Of a stretch of 64,000 bases of DNA, positions 44,512-52,542 are shown one piece after another (the stretch's first letter is position 1; each line of letters starts with the position of its first letter). Origin of the DNA: Kribbella pittospori (GTDB lineage Bacteria; Actinomycetota; Actinomycetes; Propionibacteriales; Kribbellaceae); the NCBI RefSeq assembly GCF_004331465.1, contig NZ_SJKB01000001.1, forward strand, positions 1 to 64,000, read 5' to 3'. The notes beneath the pieces were generated by a model that saw only the letters and a list, made by a program, of their open reading frames with translations, searched no databases and had not been told where the DNA came from. The position numbers and the translations under genes were made by a program.

Positions 44512-44922
44512 ATGTCGCAGCGCACCCTGGTCCTGCTGAAGCCCGACACGGTTCGCCGTGGCCTGGTCGGCGAGGTCCTCGGCCGGTTCGAGGCCAAGGG
44601 ACTCCGGATCGTCGCGATGGACCAGCGCACGATCGACGGCGAGCAGGCGGACCAGCACTACGCCGAGCACGTCGAGCGCGACTTCTACCCGCCGCTGCGC
44701 GCCTTCGTCACCAGCGGTCCGCTCGTTGCCCTGGTGCTCGAGGGTGACGAGGCGGTCGAGGTCGTCCGCCTCCTGAACGGCGCCACCGACGGTCGCAAGG
44801 CCGCTCCCGGCACCATCCGCGGCGACTTCTCCCTCTCCAACCGCGAGAACCTCGTGCACGGCTCCGACTCGCCGGAATCCGCCGACCGCGAGATCAAACT
44901 CTGGTTCCCCGACCTGCCCTGA
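44512..44922 (+). CDS. ndk: Nucleoside diphosphate kinase
   Basis: A 136-residue enzyme that balances nucleoside triphosphates by a phospho-histidine intermediate. H116 in NLVHGSDS is the catalytic residue, and TLVLLKPDTVRRGLVGEV opens the fold. Length and motif are canonical. A GAGAGAG purine tract before the ATG serves as ribosome binding site. It lies between DUF4233 and mreB, the usual actinobacterial order. Confidence 0.97.
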   Translation: MSQRTLVLLKPDTVRRGLVGEVLGRFEAKGLRIVAMDQRTIDGEQADQHYAEHVERDFYPPLRAFVTSGPLVALVLEGDEAVEVVRLLNGATDGRKAAPGTIRGDFSLSNRENLVHGSDSPESADREIKLWFPDLP

Positions 44923-45070
44923 GAACTCGTGCCGGCGGTGATGCAGCCCGCTGGAGACGGGTAGTGCAGGAATGGATACGATACGTGCCTGGGCGGACGG
45001 AACGTGTCGGTCCATGGGGTGAGCGCGGGCGGCGCTTAGCCTGATCGGGGACCGAGTGGGAGGTGCCGCG

Positions 45071-46099
45071 GTGGCGAACAGCATGCTCGGCCGCGACATG
45101 GCGGTTGACCTGGGTACGGCGAACACCCTTGTGTACGTGCGTGGTCGAGGCGTCGTACTGAACGAGCCATCGGTGGTGGCGACCCGGACGGACGAACCGC
45201 GCGAGGCGGTCGCGTTCGGGCACGAGGCGAAGAAGATGATCGGCCGGACGCCCGGCAACATCACCGCGATCCGGCCACTCAAGGACGGCGTCATCGCCGA
45301 CTTCGACGCCGCCGAGCAGATGTTGCGCTACTTCATCCAGCGCGTGCACCGGCGCCGGTACTTCGCGAAACCACGGATCGTGGTCTGCGTACCGTCCGGG
45401 ATCACCGCGGTCGAGCAGCGCGCGGTCCGCGACGCCGGCTACATGGCCGGGGCCCGCAAGGTCTACATCATCGAGGAGCCGATGGCGGCCGCCCTCGGCT
45501 CCAACCTCGAGGTCCGCGACGCCACCGGCAACATGGTCGTCGACATCGGCGGCGGTACGACGGAGGTCGCGGTCATCTCGTTCGGCGGCATCGTCACCAG
45601 CCAGTCGATCCGGGTGGCCGGCGACGCCATCGACAAGGCGGTCGTGAACTACTGCAAGAAGGAGTACTCGCTGCTGCTCGGCGAGGCCACCTCCGAACAG
45701 ATCAAGATGACGATCGGATCGGCGTTCCCGACCACCGACGGTCCGGACAGCGAGATCCGCGGCCGGGACATGGTCTCCGGCCTGCCGCGGACCGTGAAGG
45801 TGTCGTCGTCGAACATCCGGCAGGCGATCGAGGAGCCGATCACCGCGATCGTCGACGCGGTCAAGGCCACCCTGGACAAGACCCCGCCCGAGCTGGCCGG
45901 CGACATCGTCGACCGCGGCATCGTGCTGACCGGCGGCGGTGCGCTACTGAAGGGGATGGACGAGCGGCTGCGGCACGAGACCGGCATCCCGATCCACGTC
46001 GCCGAGAACCCGCTGGACGCCGTCGTGCTCGGCGCCGGCAAGTGCGTCGACAACATCGAGACGCTGAACCGCATCCTGGTCACCGACAACAGGCGCTGA
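45071..46099 (+). CDS. mreB: Rod-shape determining protein MreB
   Basis: An actin-like ATPase of 342 residues that organises wall synthesis. The phosphate-binding loops are AVDLGTANTLVYV and VVDIGGGTTEVAVIS, and the adenosine loop is GIVLTGGGALLKGMDE. The GTG at 45071 follows GGGAGG by eight bases; a GTG five codons upstream would put the ribosome binding site inside the gene. mreC, mreD, mrdA and rodA follow closely. In mycelial actinobacteria MreB is mainly used for spore-wall or side-wall integrity, not strictly rod shape. Confidence 0.96.
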   Translation: MANSMLGRDMAVDLGTANTLVYVRGRGVVLNEPSVVATRTDEPREAVAFGHEAKKMIGRTPGNITAIRPLKDGVIADFDAAEQMLRYFIQRVHRRRYFAKPRIVVCVPSGITAVEQRAVRDAGYMAGARKVYIIEEPMAAALGSNLEVRDATGNMVVDIGGGTTEVAVISFGGIVTSQSIRVAGDAIDKAVVNYCKKEYSLLLGEATSEQIKMTIGSAFPTTDGPDSEIRGRDMVSGLPRTVKVSSSNIRQAIEEPITAIVDAVKATLDKTPPELAGDIVDRGIVLTGGGALLKGMDERLRHETGIPIHVAENPLDAVVLGAGKCVDNIETLNRILVTDNRR

Positions 46100-46119
46100 C
46101 GCCCGAGGGACGCTGACCC

Positions 46120-47070
46120 ATGCTCAAAGACCTCGGCACCCCCGCCAGGGGCCTGGTCCGTTCGGCCGGTATGCCGCGGGAGATCCGCCGGCGCCGGACC
46201 GTGCTGGTCCTGGTCATCCTGGCCTGCTTCACGCTGATCGTGCTCGACGCCCGGCGTTCCGCCGGTTCCCCGGTGGAACCGTTGCGGGAGGCCGCGGCCG
46301 GCGTGTTCGGCCCACTCGAGTCGACCGCGAGCTCGGCCCGGCAGCCTGTGGACAACCTCCGCGACCGATTCGCCGAAATGGATAGGTTGAGGGACGAGAA
46401 CGAAAAACTGAAGAAGGACAACGAGTCACTCACCCGGGACCTGAACTCCTCCGACTACGCGCGCAACCGGGCCGCCGAGCTGGACAAACTGCTCAAGCTC
46501 GCGCCCGCGTTCACCATGACACCCGCCCGGGTGATCGGGATCGGCAGCGCCCAGAGCTTCAACCACACGGTCACCATCGACGCCGGGACGGCGGATGGCG
46601 TGCACGTCGACATGACCGTGCTGAACGGGAACGGTCTGGTCGGCCGGGTGGTGCGGACCACCCAGGCGACCGCGACCGTGCTGCTGATCGGCGACCGGAA
46701 GTCGACCGTGGGCGGCCGGCTGAACGCCTCGATGGCGCTCGGCTTCGTCTCCGGCCGGGGCGACGTCGCGGGATTGCTCGACTACCACCTCGTCGACCTG
46801 AAGGCGCAGCCCAAGGCAGGGGACAAGATCGTCACCTGGGGCTCCAGCGACAACGCGCCGTACGTGCCGGGGGTGCCGATCGGCGTCGTCACCTCGGTGA
46901 CGGAGAACGAGGGCTCCCTCGGGTCCACCGCGACGATCCGGCCGTACGTCGATCCGACCCGGATCGACACCGTCGGAGTGGTGACCGGACCACCGGCCCG
47001 GCCGCCGCGCGCCCAGCTCAAACCAACGCCTTCGCCGAAGGTGTCGACCACAGAAGGGAAGGTGAACTGA
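46120..47070 (+). CDS. mreC: Rod-shape determining protein MreC
   Basis: A 316-residue bitopic protein. A basic cytoplasmic segment (REIRRRRT) is followed by one helix at about 27-44, a coiled coil at about 80-110 (DRLRDENEKLKKDNESLTRD), and the periplasm-side beta domains (ARVIGIGSAQSFNHTVTIDAG ... GLVGRVVRTTQATATVLLIGD). The tail is Pro-rich. MreC links MreB to PBP2 and RodA. GAGGGA before the ATG sets the start. Confidence 0.94.
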   Translation: MLKDLGTPARGLVRSAGMPREIRRRRTVLVLVILACFTLIVLDARRSAGSPVEPLREAAAGVFGPLESTASSARQPVDNLRDRFAEMDRLRDENEKLKKDNESLTRDLNSSDYARNRAAELDKLLKLAPAFTMTPARVIGIGSAQSFNHTVTIDAGTADGVHVDMTVLNGNGLVGRVVRTTQATATVLLIGDRKSTVGGRLNASMALGFVSGRGDVAGLLDYHLVDLKAQPKAGDKIVTWGSSDNAPYVPGVPIGVVTSVTENEGSLGSTATIRPYVDPTRIDTVGVVTGPPARPPRAQLKPTPSPKVSTTEGKVN

Positions 47071-47071
47071 C

Positions 47072-47605
47072 GTGATCGCACTGCGCATCGGGTTGGCCGC
47101 CCTGTTCCTGATGGTGGCCGTCACCGTGCAGACCTCCGTGCTCACGAACATCGCGGTGGCCGGCGTGACCTGCGACCTCGTGCTGATCGTGGTGATCGCG
47201 CTGGCTCTGTCACGTGGGCCGGAGTGGGGAGCGATCGCCGGATTCGCCGGTGGTCTGCTGCTCGACGTCGTACCGCCTGCTGATCACACCGCGGGGCGGT
47301 GGGCGCTCGCGCTCGCAATCGCCGGGTACATGGCCGGCCTGATCCGACGCGAGACGTCGACCGGCCCGGTCGGTCCGCTCTTGGTCGCCTTGACCGTGGT
47401 GCTCGGCACCGCCGTGTCGCTGTTCATCTACTGCGCGACCGGCTCGCTGCTGCACGATCCGTCGGTCGACTGGGGCGAGTTCGGCGTCCGCCTCGGCATC
47501 GCCGCCGGGTACGACGTCGTCGGCGCGATCGTCGTGATCCCACTCGTCATGTGGATCATGGGCCGCGTGGTCCCGGCCCGCGAACGCCGCCGGGTCCTGC
47601 CATGA
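47072..47605 (+). CDS. mreD: Rod-shape determining protein MreD
   Basis: A 177-residue membrane protein with five or six helices (first at about 5-24). GFAGGLLLDVVPPADHTAGRWAL is the conserved core of MreD. The GTG starts one base after the mreC stop, and the end overlaps mrdA by four bases. It completes the MreBCD complex. Confidence 0.93.
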   Translation: MIALRIGLAALFLMVAVTVQTSVLTNIAVAGVTCDLVLIVVIALALSRGPEWGAIAGFAGGLLLDVVPPADHTAGRWALALAIAGYMAGLIRRETSTGPVGPLLVALTVVLGTAVSLFIYCATGSLLHDPSVDWGEFGVRLGIAAGYDVVGAIVVIPLVMWIMGRVVPARERRRVLP

Positions 47606-49653
47606 GCTTCGACGGCTTCGAGGCACCGCTGAAGGCCCGGTTGCGGTTGTTCGTGATCGGGGTGCTGGTCTTCTCCTTGCTGTGCACGCTGTTCGCCCGG
47701 CTCTGGTACATGCAGGTGATGTCCAACGAGGACTACACCCAGGCCGCGACGCAGAACCACACCCGTCAGGTCCTGGTGCCCGCGCCGCGCGGCACGATCG
47801 TCGACGCTGCGGGCCGCACTCTGGTCGGCAACCGCGTCTCGCTGGTGATCACGGTCGACCGGTCGGTGCTGGCGAAGCTGCCGGACAGCCAGCAGAACGC
47901 AGTGCTCGCCCGCCTGGCGAAGGTGCTCCGCCAGAAGCCGAAGGACCTCAAGGCGCGCACGATGCTGTGCGGCGAGCCCGGCGCATCGAAACCACCCGCC
48001 TGCTGGAACGGCACGCCGTACCAGCCGATCCCGGTGGCGAAGGACGTCAGCGAGCAGATCGCGATCGAGGTGATGGAGCGCCGCGAGGACTTCCCCGGTG
48101 TCGCCGCCGAGTCGCAGACCCTGCGCGCGTACCCCGAGCCGTACAAGGTGAATGCGGCCCACCTCCTCGGCTACCTGTCACCGATCACGACCGAGGAGCT
48201 GGAGGCGCTGGACAAGGCCGGTCAGGACTCGGTCCCGCACCGGTCGGACCTCGTCGGCCGGGCCGGCGTCGAGCGCACCTACGACCAGCTCCTGCGCGGC
48301 ACCCCGGGCGTCAAGGACGTCATCGTCGACGCGGTCGGGTACACGACCGGCATCCAGAAGCAGACCGCACCGGTCCCGGGCGCCACGCTGGTGACCAGCA
48401 TCGATGCGCGGATCCAGGCGTCGGTCGAGACCCAGCTGAAGAGCGCCATCATGACCGCGCGCAAGCAGACCGATCCGGTCACCAAGCGCAAGTACGTCGC
48501 CGACTCCGGTGCCGCGGTCGTGCTGGACACCAAGACCGGCCGGGTCGTCGCGATGGCCAGCTACCCGACCTACGATCCGGGTGTTTGGGTCGGCGGCATC
48601 ACCCAGCGCGAGCTGGACGCTCTGTACTCGACGAAGTCCGGCACCCCGCTCGTCTCCCGCGCCCTGCAGGGCCAGCTCGCGCCGGGATCGACGTTCAAAC
48701 CGATCACCACCGCCGCCGCGATGGGCGCCGGGTACAGCCCGAAGACCCGGCTGGACTGCTCGTCGTACTTCGAGGTCGGCAACCGCCGGTTCAAGAACTA
48801 CGAGTCCGCGTCGTACGGGATGATCGGCTTCGACCAGGCGCTGGCGCTGTCCTGCGACACGTTCTTCTACCGGATCGCCTACGCGCTCTGGCTGAAGGAG
48901 GGCGGCAACTCCACCGACGTGGGCACCCACGACCCGCTGGTGGAGATGGCGAAGAAGTTCGGCCTCGGGACGCCGACCGGTGTCGACCTGCCCGGTGAGG
49001 TGAGTGGCCGGATCGCCGACCGCAAGTGGAAGAAGCAGTACTACGACTCGCAAAAGGACTACTACTGCAAGCTGGCGCAGAACCCGCCGGCCGGGACATC
49101 GGCGTTCCTGAAGCAGTTCTCCCGCGAGTTCTGCGTGGACGGCTACAAGTACCGTGCCGGTGACGCGGTGAACTTCGCCATCGGTCAGGGCGACACCACC
49201 GTCACGCCACTGCAGCTGGCCTCGGTCTACGCGGCGCTGTCCAACGGCGGCACGCTGTACGAGCCGCGCGTGGTGCAGTCGTGGATCGGTGCGAACGGCA
49301 AGAAGCACGAGATCAGGCCCACGGTGAAGGCGAAGCTCCCGGTGCCGTCGTCGACCCTGCGCTACATCGACAAGGCCCTCCAGGAGACGGTCAAATCCGG
49401 TACGGCGGCCTGGAAGTTCAACGGGTTCCCGGTCGACCAGATCCCGGTCCGGGCCAAGACCGGTACGGCCGAGGTCTACGGCAAGCAGACGACCTCATGG
49501 CTCGCGTCGTACACGGATCGCTATGCCGTGGTGATGATGCTGAGCCAGGCCGGTACCGGTTCGGGTGCCGGTGGTGACGCGGTCCGCAAGATCTACGAGA
49601 CCCTCTACAACATCAAGCCAGCCCCGCCGGCCGGCAAGCAGCCGGGACAGTGA
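47602..49653 (+). CDS. mrdA: Penicillin-binding protein 2, elongasome transpeptidase
   Basis: A class B PBP of 683 residues that crosslinks side-wall peptidoglycan with RodA as polymerase partner. One N-terminal helix (about 15-35) anchors it; the pedestal domain follows (about 55-260). The transpeptidase motifs are S363-TFK (serine nucleophile and K366), S417-CD in the S-x-N position, and K619-TGT. The ATG overlaps the mreD stop (ATGA). Asp in place of Asn at the second motif is known in other class B enzymes and is not a sign of inactivity. Confidence 0.96.
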   Translation: MSFDGFEAPLKARLRLFVIGVLVFSLLCTLFARLWYMQVMSNEDYTQAATQNHTRQVLVPAPRGTIVDAAGRTLVGNRVSLVITVDRSVLAKLPDSQQNAVLARLAKVLRQKPKDLKARTMLCGEPGASKPPACWNGTPYQPIPVAKDVSEQIAIEVMERREDFPGVAAESQTLRAYPEPYKVNAAHLLGYLSPITTEELEALDKAGQDSVPHRSDLVGRAGVERTYDQLLRGTPGVKDVIVDAVGYTTGIQKQTAPVPGATLVTSIDARIQASVETQLKSAIMTARKQTDPVTKRKYVADSGAAVVLDTKTGRVVAMASYPTYDPGVWVGGITQRELDALYSTKSGTPLVSRALQGQLAPGSTFKPITTAAAMGAGYSPKTRLDCSSYFEVGNRRFKNYESASYGMIGFDQALALSCDTFFYRIAYALWLKEGGNSTDVGTHDPLVEMAKKFGLGTPTGVDLPGEVSGRIADRKWKKQYYDSQKDYYCKLAQNPPAGTSAFLKQFSREFCVDGYKYRAGDAVNFAIGQGDTTVTPLQLASVYAALSNGGTLYEPRVVQSWIGANGKKHEIRPTVKAKLPVPSSTLRYIDKALQETVKSGTAAWKFNGFPVDQIPVRAKTGTAEVYGKQTTSWLASYTDRYAVVMMLSQAGTGSGAGGDAVRKIYETLYNIKPAPPAGKQPGQ

Positions 49654-49663
49654 GGGCCTCGAC

Positions 49664-50830
49664 ATGGCACTGCTGAGCCCGATCCGGACCCGGCCGCGGA
49701 TGGACCGCCGGTCGACGGTGTGGCAGGTCGACTGGATCCTGGTCCTCGGTGTCGTCGCGCTGTCGGCGATCGGCGCCGTACTGATCTGGTCCGCAACGCA
49801 CGCCCGCACCTCACTCACCGACGGCAACCAGTACGCGTTCCTGGCCCGGCACGCGCTGAACTTCGCCATCGGCCTGGTGCTCGCGGTCGGGGCCGCCGTC
49901 ACCGATCACCGTCGCGTCCGCATCCTCGCCCCGGTCCTGTACGCCGCCTCGATCGTCGGGCTGATCCTGGTCCTGGTGCCCGGGGTCGGCGCGGTGATCA
50001 ACGGCTCCCGTTCGTGGATCCAGCTGCCGTGGATGTCGATCCAGCCGAGCGAGTTCGCCAAGCTCGCGGTGATCGTCGGGATGGCGCTGCTGATCGCGGA
50101 GAAGGGCGAGACCGACCACAACGAGACGGCCCGGACCATCGACGTCGCGCAGGCGATCGCGGTCGCCTGCATCCCGGTGATCCTGGTGATGCTGCAGCCC
50201 GACCTCGGCACGGTGATGGTGCTGGGAGCGATCGTGTTCGGGATCATCGCGGTGTCCGGCGTACCGAAGCGCTGGATGCTCGGGCTGATCACCGCGGGCG
50301 TCGTGGTGGCCGCGGTGGCGATCAAGCTGCAGGTGCTGAAGGATTACCAGCTGGCCCGGTTCATCGCGTTCGCGGACCCGTCTCAGGATCCGCAGGGCAT
50401 CGGCTACAACGTCAACCAGGCCCGGATCGCGATCGGCAACGGCGGGATCTTCGGCCAAGGGCTGTTCCACGGCAGCCAGACCCAGAACGCGTTCGTGCCC
50501 GAGCAGCACACCGACTTCGTCTTCACCGTGGCGGGGGAGGAGCTCGGCCTGATCGGGGCCGGCGCGATCATCGCATTGTTCGCGCTGGTGCTGTTCCGCG
50601 GGCTGCGGATCGCGATCAACGCGCGGGACGCGTTCGGCCGGTTGGTGGCGACCGGCATCGTCTGCTGGTTCGCGTTCCAGGCGTTCGAGAACATCGGGAT
50701 GACGCTCGGGATCATGCCGGTCACCGGTCTGCCGCTGCCATTCGTCTCGTACGGCGGTTCGTCGATGTTCGCCTGCCTGCTTGCGGTCGGGCTGCTGCAG
50801 AACATCCACCTCCGCTCGCACCGGTTCTGA
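49664..50830 (+). CDS. rodA: Peptidoglycan glycosyltransferase RodA
   Basis: A SEDS-family polymerase of 388 residues with about ten helices. Conserved features include INGSRSWIQLPWMSIQPSEFAKLAVI, the P-x-x-G-x-x-x-N-like GIGYNVNQARIAIGNGGIFGQGL, the EQHTDFVFTVAGEELG block and the C-terminal PVTGLPLPFVSYGGSSM. It partners with the PBP2 encoded ten bases upstream. The ATG at 49664 follows GTGAGGG and gives a normal length. Confidence 0.96.
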   Translation: MALLSPIRTRPRMDRRSTVWQVDWILVLGVVALSAIGAVLIWSATHARTSLTDGNQYAFLARHALNFAIGLVLAVGAAVTDHRRVRILAPVLYAASIVGLILVLVPGVGAVINGSRSWIQLPWMSIQPSEFAKLAVIVGMALLIAEKGETDHNETARTIDVAQAIAVACIPVILVMLQPDLGTVMVLGAIVFGIIAVSGVPKRWMLGLITAGVVVAAVAIKLQVLKDYQLARFIAFADPSQDPQGIGYNVNQARIAIGNGGIFGQGLFHGSQTQNAFVPEQHTDFVFTVAGEELGLIGAGAIIALFALVLFRGLRIAINARDAFGRLVATGIVCWFAFQAFENIGMTLGIMPVTGLPLPFVSYGGSSMFACLLAVGLLQNIHLRSHRF

Positions 50831-50953
50831 CCGAGCTACCCAGACACGACCCGACACGGCACCGACTGGGCTGACGCGTCAGGTACGCTGCTGCCTGCTC
50901 GGCCACCGGAGGGCGCGCTCGGCCCACGGTTCTGACCAGGGTTTGGAAGGTCC

Positions 50954-51691
50954 ATGACCAGGTTCGTGTCGCTCCCGCTTGCCCTCGCCGCTGCCCTCAG
51001 CCTGTCGCTCACCGCCTGCGGTGGGGACGACAAGAAGAACGCAGCCGCGCCCTCGACTCCCGCCGGGACCACACCGGCACCGAGCGTGACTCCATCGGCA
51101 CCGAAACCGTCCGGTCCGGTCACCCGCTCGTCCGCCGAGCTCACCAGAGCCCTGCTCGCGCTGAGCGACCTGCCGACAGGGTTCTCGCAGGAGAAGGAAG
51201 ATCCCGAGGACACCTCGAAGCCGTTCTCGTCGCCGACGAGCAAGTGCAAGACGCTGGTGAAGTACCTCAACGCCACCGAGGCGCCCGGTGCGAAGGCCAG
51301 TGTGACCCGCTCGTTCTCCGGTGGCCAGGAGGGTCCGTACATCGACTTCGGCCTGGACTCGATGGGTACGGCGGCGAAGGTCGCGGACCTGCGCGAGACC
51401 TACGACGACGCGGTCTCGTCCTGCTCGAAGGTGTCCCTCAAGATCGAGGGCGAGAGCAGCACGTCGATGATGGTCGAGGAGATCTCCGCGCCGAAGGCCG
51501 GCACCGGCCCGTTCGCGTTCCGCCTGACCGGCACCAGCGGGCCGAAGCGCGGCCTGGAATACACGGCCGCGATCACCGGCGTGAACGACGTCATCGTCTC
51601 AGTCGGTGTGCTGGCCGGACAGGGCTCGGAGTTCGAGGCCGCCACCGAAGCCGCCGTCACCAAAGCCCAACAAGTCCTCAAAGCCGGCTGA
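50954..51691 (+). CDS. Secreted lipoprotein of unknown function
   Basis: A 245-residue lipoprotein with lipobox LTAC (C22). A low-complexity Ala/Pro/Thr linker (about 30-55) precedes a folded domain of about 185 residues starting SSAELTRALLALSDLPTGFS. That pattern (LLT-x-x-D-LP-x-GF) is common in actinobacterial lipoproteins and in sensor domains of PknH type, but I cannot name the family. GGAAGG precedes the ATG, and TACGCT near 50884 may be the -10 box. It lies after rodA, at the edge of the accessory segment. Confidence 0.75.
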   Translation: MTRFVSLPLALAAALSLSLTACGGDDKKNAAAPSTPAGTTPAPSVTPSAPKPSGPVTRSSAELTRALLALSDLPTGFSQEKEDPEDTSKPFSSPTSKCKTLVKYLNATEAPGAKASVTRSFSGGQEGPYIDFGLDSMGTAAKVADLRETYDDAVSSCSKVSLKIEGESSTSMMVEEISAPKAGTGPFAFRLTGTSGPKRGLEYTAAITGVNDVIVSVGVLAGQGSEFEAATEAAVTKAQQVLKAG

Positions 51692-51729
51692 CCCGCAGAC
51701 CGGCTGACTTGCAGGGCGGGCCGGCGGAC

Positions 51730-52278
51730 TCAGCCGAAGGTCCAGGTTGGGTGGGCGGCTTCGAGGACGGAGCGGTGGCCTGACCACCTCGCCGAGGCGA
51801 GTGGAGTGACGTCGAGCAGTGTCGGGCGACCGGCTTCGAGCCGGTAGCCCCACGTGAACGCGGCGACCGGCGCGACGGTGCGCGAGCGGATCACGTCGGG
51901 CACGACGACGAGGAACGTGTCCGCGCGCCACGTGCCGTCCGGGTGATCCGGATTCGCCGGGCCGTCGAAGAACGTCGGCAGGTAGCCGTAGGAGTAGAAC
52001 GGATCGGCGGGGCTCAGGTTCGGCTGGCGGTCGACCGAGATGTCGCCGTCGAAGTCCCGGGTGATCAGCTGGATCCAGCCCATGATCGCTTTGATGCCGG
52101 AGCCGTGGTACCGCAGACTCGCCGTACACAAAGGAAAGCCGCGGAACGCCTCGGCATTCAGGTCCGGTACGACGAGCTGATGGCCCGACGCCCACGGGTC
52201 GTCGTTGGGCACGATGCGGACCGAGATCAGGCCGCGGTGACCCCGGACGTCGAACGGGATGGACAGCTCTCGGCGCAT
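51730..52278 (-). CDS. Hypothetical protein divergent from the M43 peptidase
   Basis: A 182-residue soluble protein that I do not recognise. It is mainly beta: [23 protein letters not shown] at the start, [32 protein letters not shown] in the middle, and an aromatic block [19 protein letters not shown]. No signal peptide is seen. The ATG at 52278 is set by AGAGGGG seven bases upstream; an upstream in-frame ATG lacks a site. Sharing a 264-base promoter region with the peptidase/lectin module, it may be linked to it. Confidence 0.6.
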   Translation of the reverse strand: MRRELSIPFDVRGHRGLISVRIVPNDDPWASGHQLVVPDLNAEAFRGFPLCTASLRYHGSGIKAIMGWIQLITRDFDGDISVDRQPNLSPADPFYSYGYLPTFFDGPANPDHPDGTWRADTFLVVVPDVIRSRTVAPVAAFTWGYRLEAGRPTLLDVTPLASARWSGHRSVLEAAHPTWTFG

Positions 52279-52308
52279 GATGTTCCCCTCTTGAGGTTTC
52301 AAGCAATT

Positions 52309-52337
52309 CTCCAACAAACGCTGGGTTTCCGTTGGAG
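52309..52337. promoter_or_regulatory. Inverted repeat between divergent genes
   Basis: CTCCAAC (52309-52315) and GTTGGAG (52331-52337), a 7-bp inverted repeat with a 15-base spacer, lie 30 bases upstream of the minus-strand start. It could be an operator for the hypothetical gene or the peptidase module. Nothing else is recognisable in 52279-52542. Confidence 0.3.
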
Positions 52338-52542
52338 TTCACTACCGGCGTGCGAGGGCTTGTGCGCGGGCGGTGAGGGGGAGGAAGGTGAATCCAGAAC
52401 AGAGACTTGGGGGCCGACTGTTCGGTGGGGGAAGGCGGGACGTACCGCCTTCGATCGAAGGGCGGGCTGGGGGAAGACCTCTTCGGTCCGGGATCGTGTG
52501 CGGTCCCGACCTGCTCGTGCGCCCCCGTTGGAAGGGGGAGAG